This document shows positions 15,378 to 15,469 of a stretch of DNA of 15,469 nucleotides, in pieces (within the stretch, counting starts at the first letter, position 1; each line of letters starts with the position of its first letter). Both the position numbers and the translations under genes were made by a program. The notes beneath the pieces were generated by a model that saw only the letters and a list, made by a program, of their open reading frames with translations, did no database searches and was not told where the DNA came from. Origin of the DNA: Desulfobacterales bacterium C00003060 (GTDB taxonomy: Bacteria; Desulfobacterota; Desulfobacteria; Desulfobacterales; C00003060); NCBI GenBank assembly GCA_001751085.1, contig MAXP01000031.1:6561-22029 (forward strand), given 5' to 3'.

Positions 15378-15465
15378 TCCACAGATTTCGCAGATTACAC
15401 GGATTATTGTAATCATTTGAAGGACGAGGGGATCACATGTCATAACCCCCTAAATGCGAAATCTG
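15378..15465. repeat. Nested inverted repeats upstream of the RNase Z gene
   Basis: CAGATTTCGCA (15382-15392) and TGCGAAATCTG (15455-15465) are perfect 11-base inverted repeats. Inside them GATTAC (15393-15398) and GTAATC (15409-15414) form a second inverted pair around ten bases. The text CACAGATTTCGCAGATTACAC resembles a dispersed intergenic repeat common in environmental deltaproteobacterial genomes, a match made from memory only. The RNase Z promoter should lie in or beyond this segment, but I see no clear one. Confidence 0.5.
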
Positions 15466-15469
15466 CAGG

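Noticed and set aside
1..15469. CRISPR array, phage, integrase or insertion sequence
   Set aside because: No regularly spaced repeats, transposase or integrase motifs, or terminal inverted repeats around genes were seen on either strand.

Overview
The window reads as bacterial chromosome at roughly 50% GC, probably from an anaerobic Desulfobacterota (former deltaproteobacterium) or a close relative. That assignment is inference. It rests on gene content (MEMO-family protein, TldD/TldE pair, TraB protein with a membrane tail, HyuA/HyuB) and on short repeats in the intergenic gaps; no taxonomic marker is present. There is no phage, plasmid, IS, CRISPR or rRNA signal.

Left end (1-2157, + strand): a 519-base gap with small repeats, a MEMO-family metalloprotein gene (520-1332), a promoter-like site, a tRNA-Gln with anticodon CTG (1505-1578), and a small HNH nuclease gene (1630-2157) that begins 51 bases after the tRNA.

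Middle left (7657 down to 2093, - strand): a four-gene operon with overlapping start and stop codons: an old-yellow-enzyme-type flavin oxidoreductase, a TIM-barrel sugar-phosphate isomerase-like protein, HyuA and HyuB. The overlaps (GTGA/ATG region, ATGA, TAATG) imply translational coupling and a shared pathway. A plausible role is reduction, isomerisation and ATP-dependent opening (or carboxylation) of a cyclic amide or related carbonyl compound. The substrate cannot be read from the sequence. This is the part of the window most likely to be an undescribed pathway.

Divergent control region (7658-7991): a promoter-like site on each strand. Between the rightward promoter and its gene lie three copies of an octamer, TTGAGAAG, one of them inverted, in an arrangement that suggests an operator or a switchable leader hairpin.

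Middle right (7992-9319, + strand): a membrane-anchored M28 zinc peptidase and a small BamE/SmpA-like putative lipoprotein, followed by a strong GC-rich hairpin.

Right (9440-14412, + strand): a compact run of tldD, tldE, a TraB/PrgY-type membrane protein and a Nif3/YqfO-type dinuclear-metal protein. A convergent RNase Z-type gene (15355 to 14426) ends 13 bases from the Nif3-like stop, and the window closes in repeat-like intergenic DNA.
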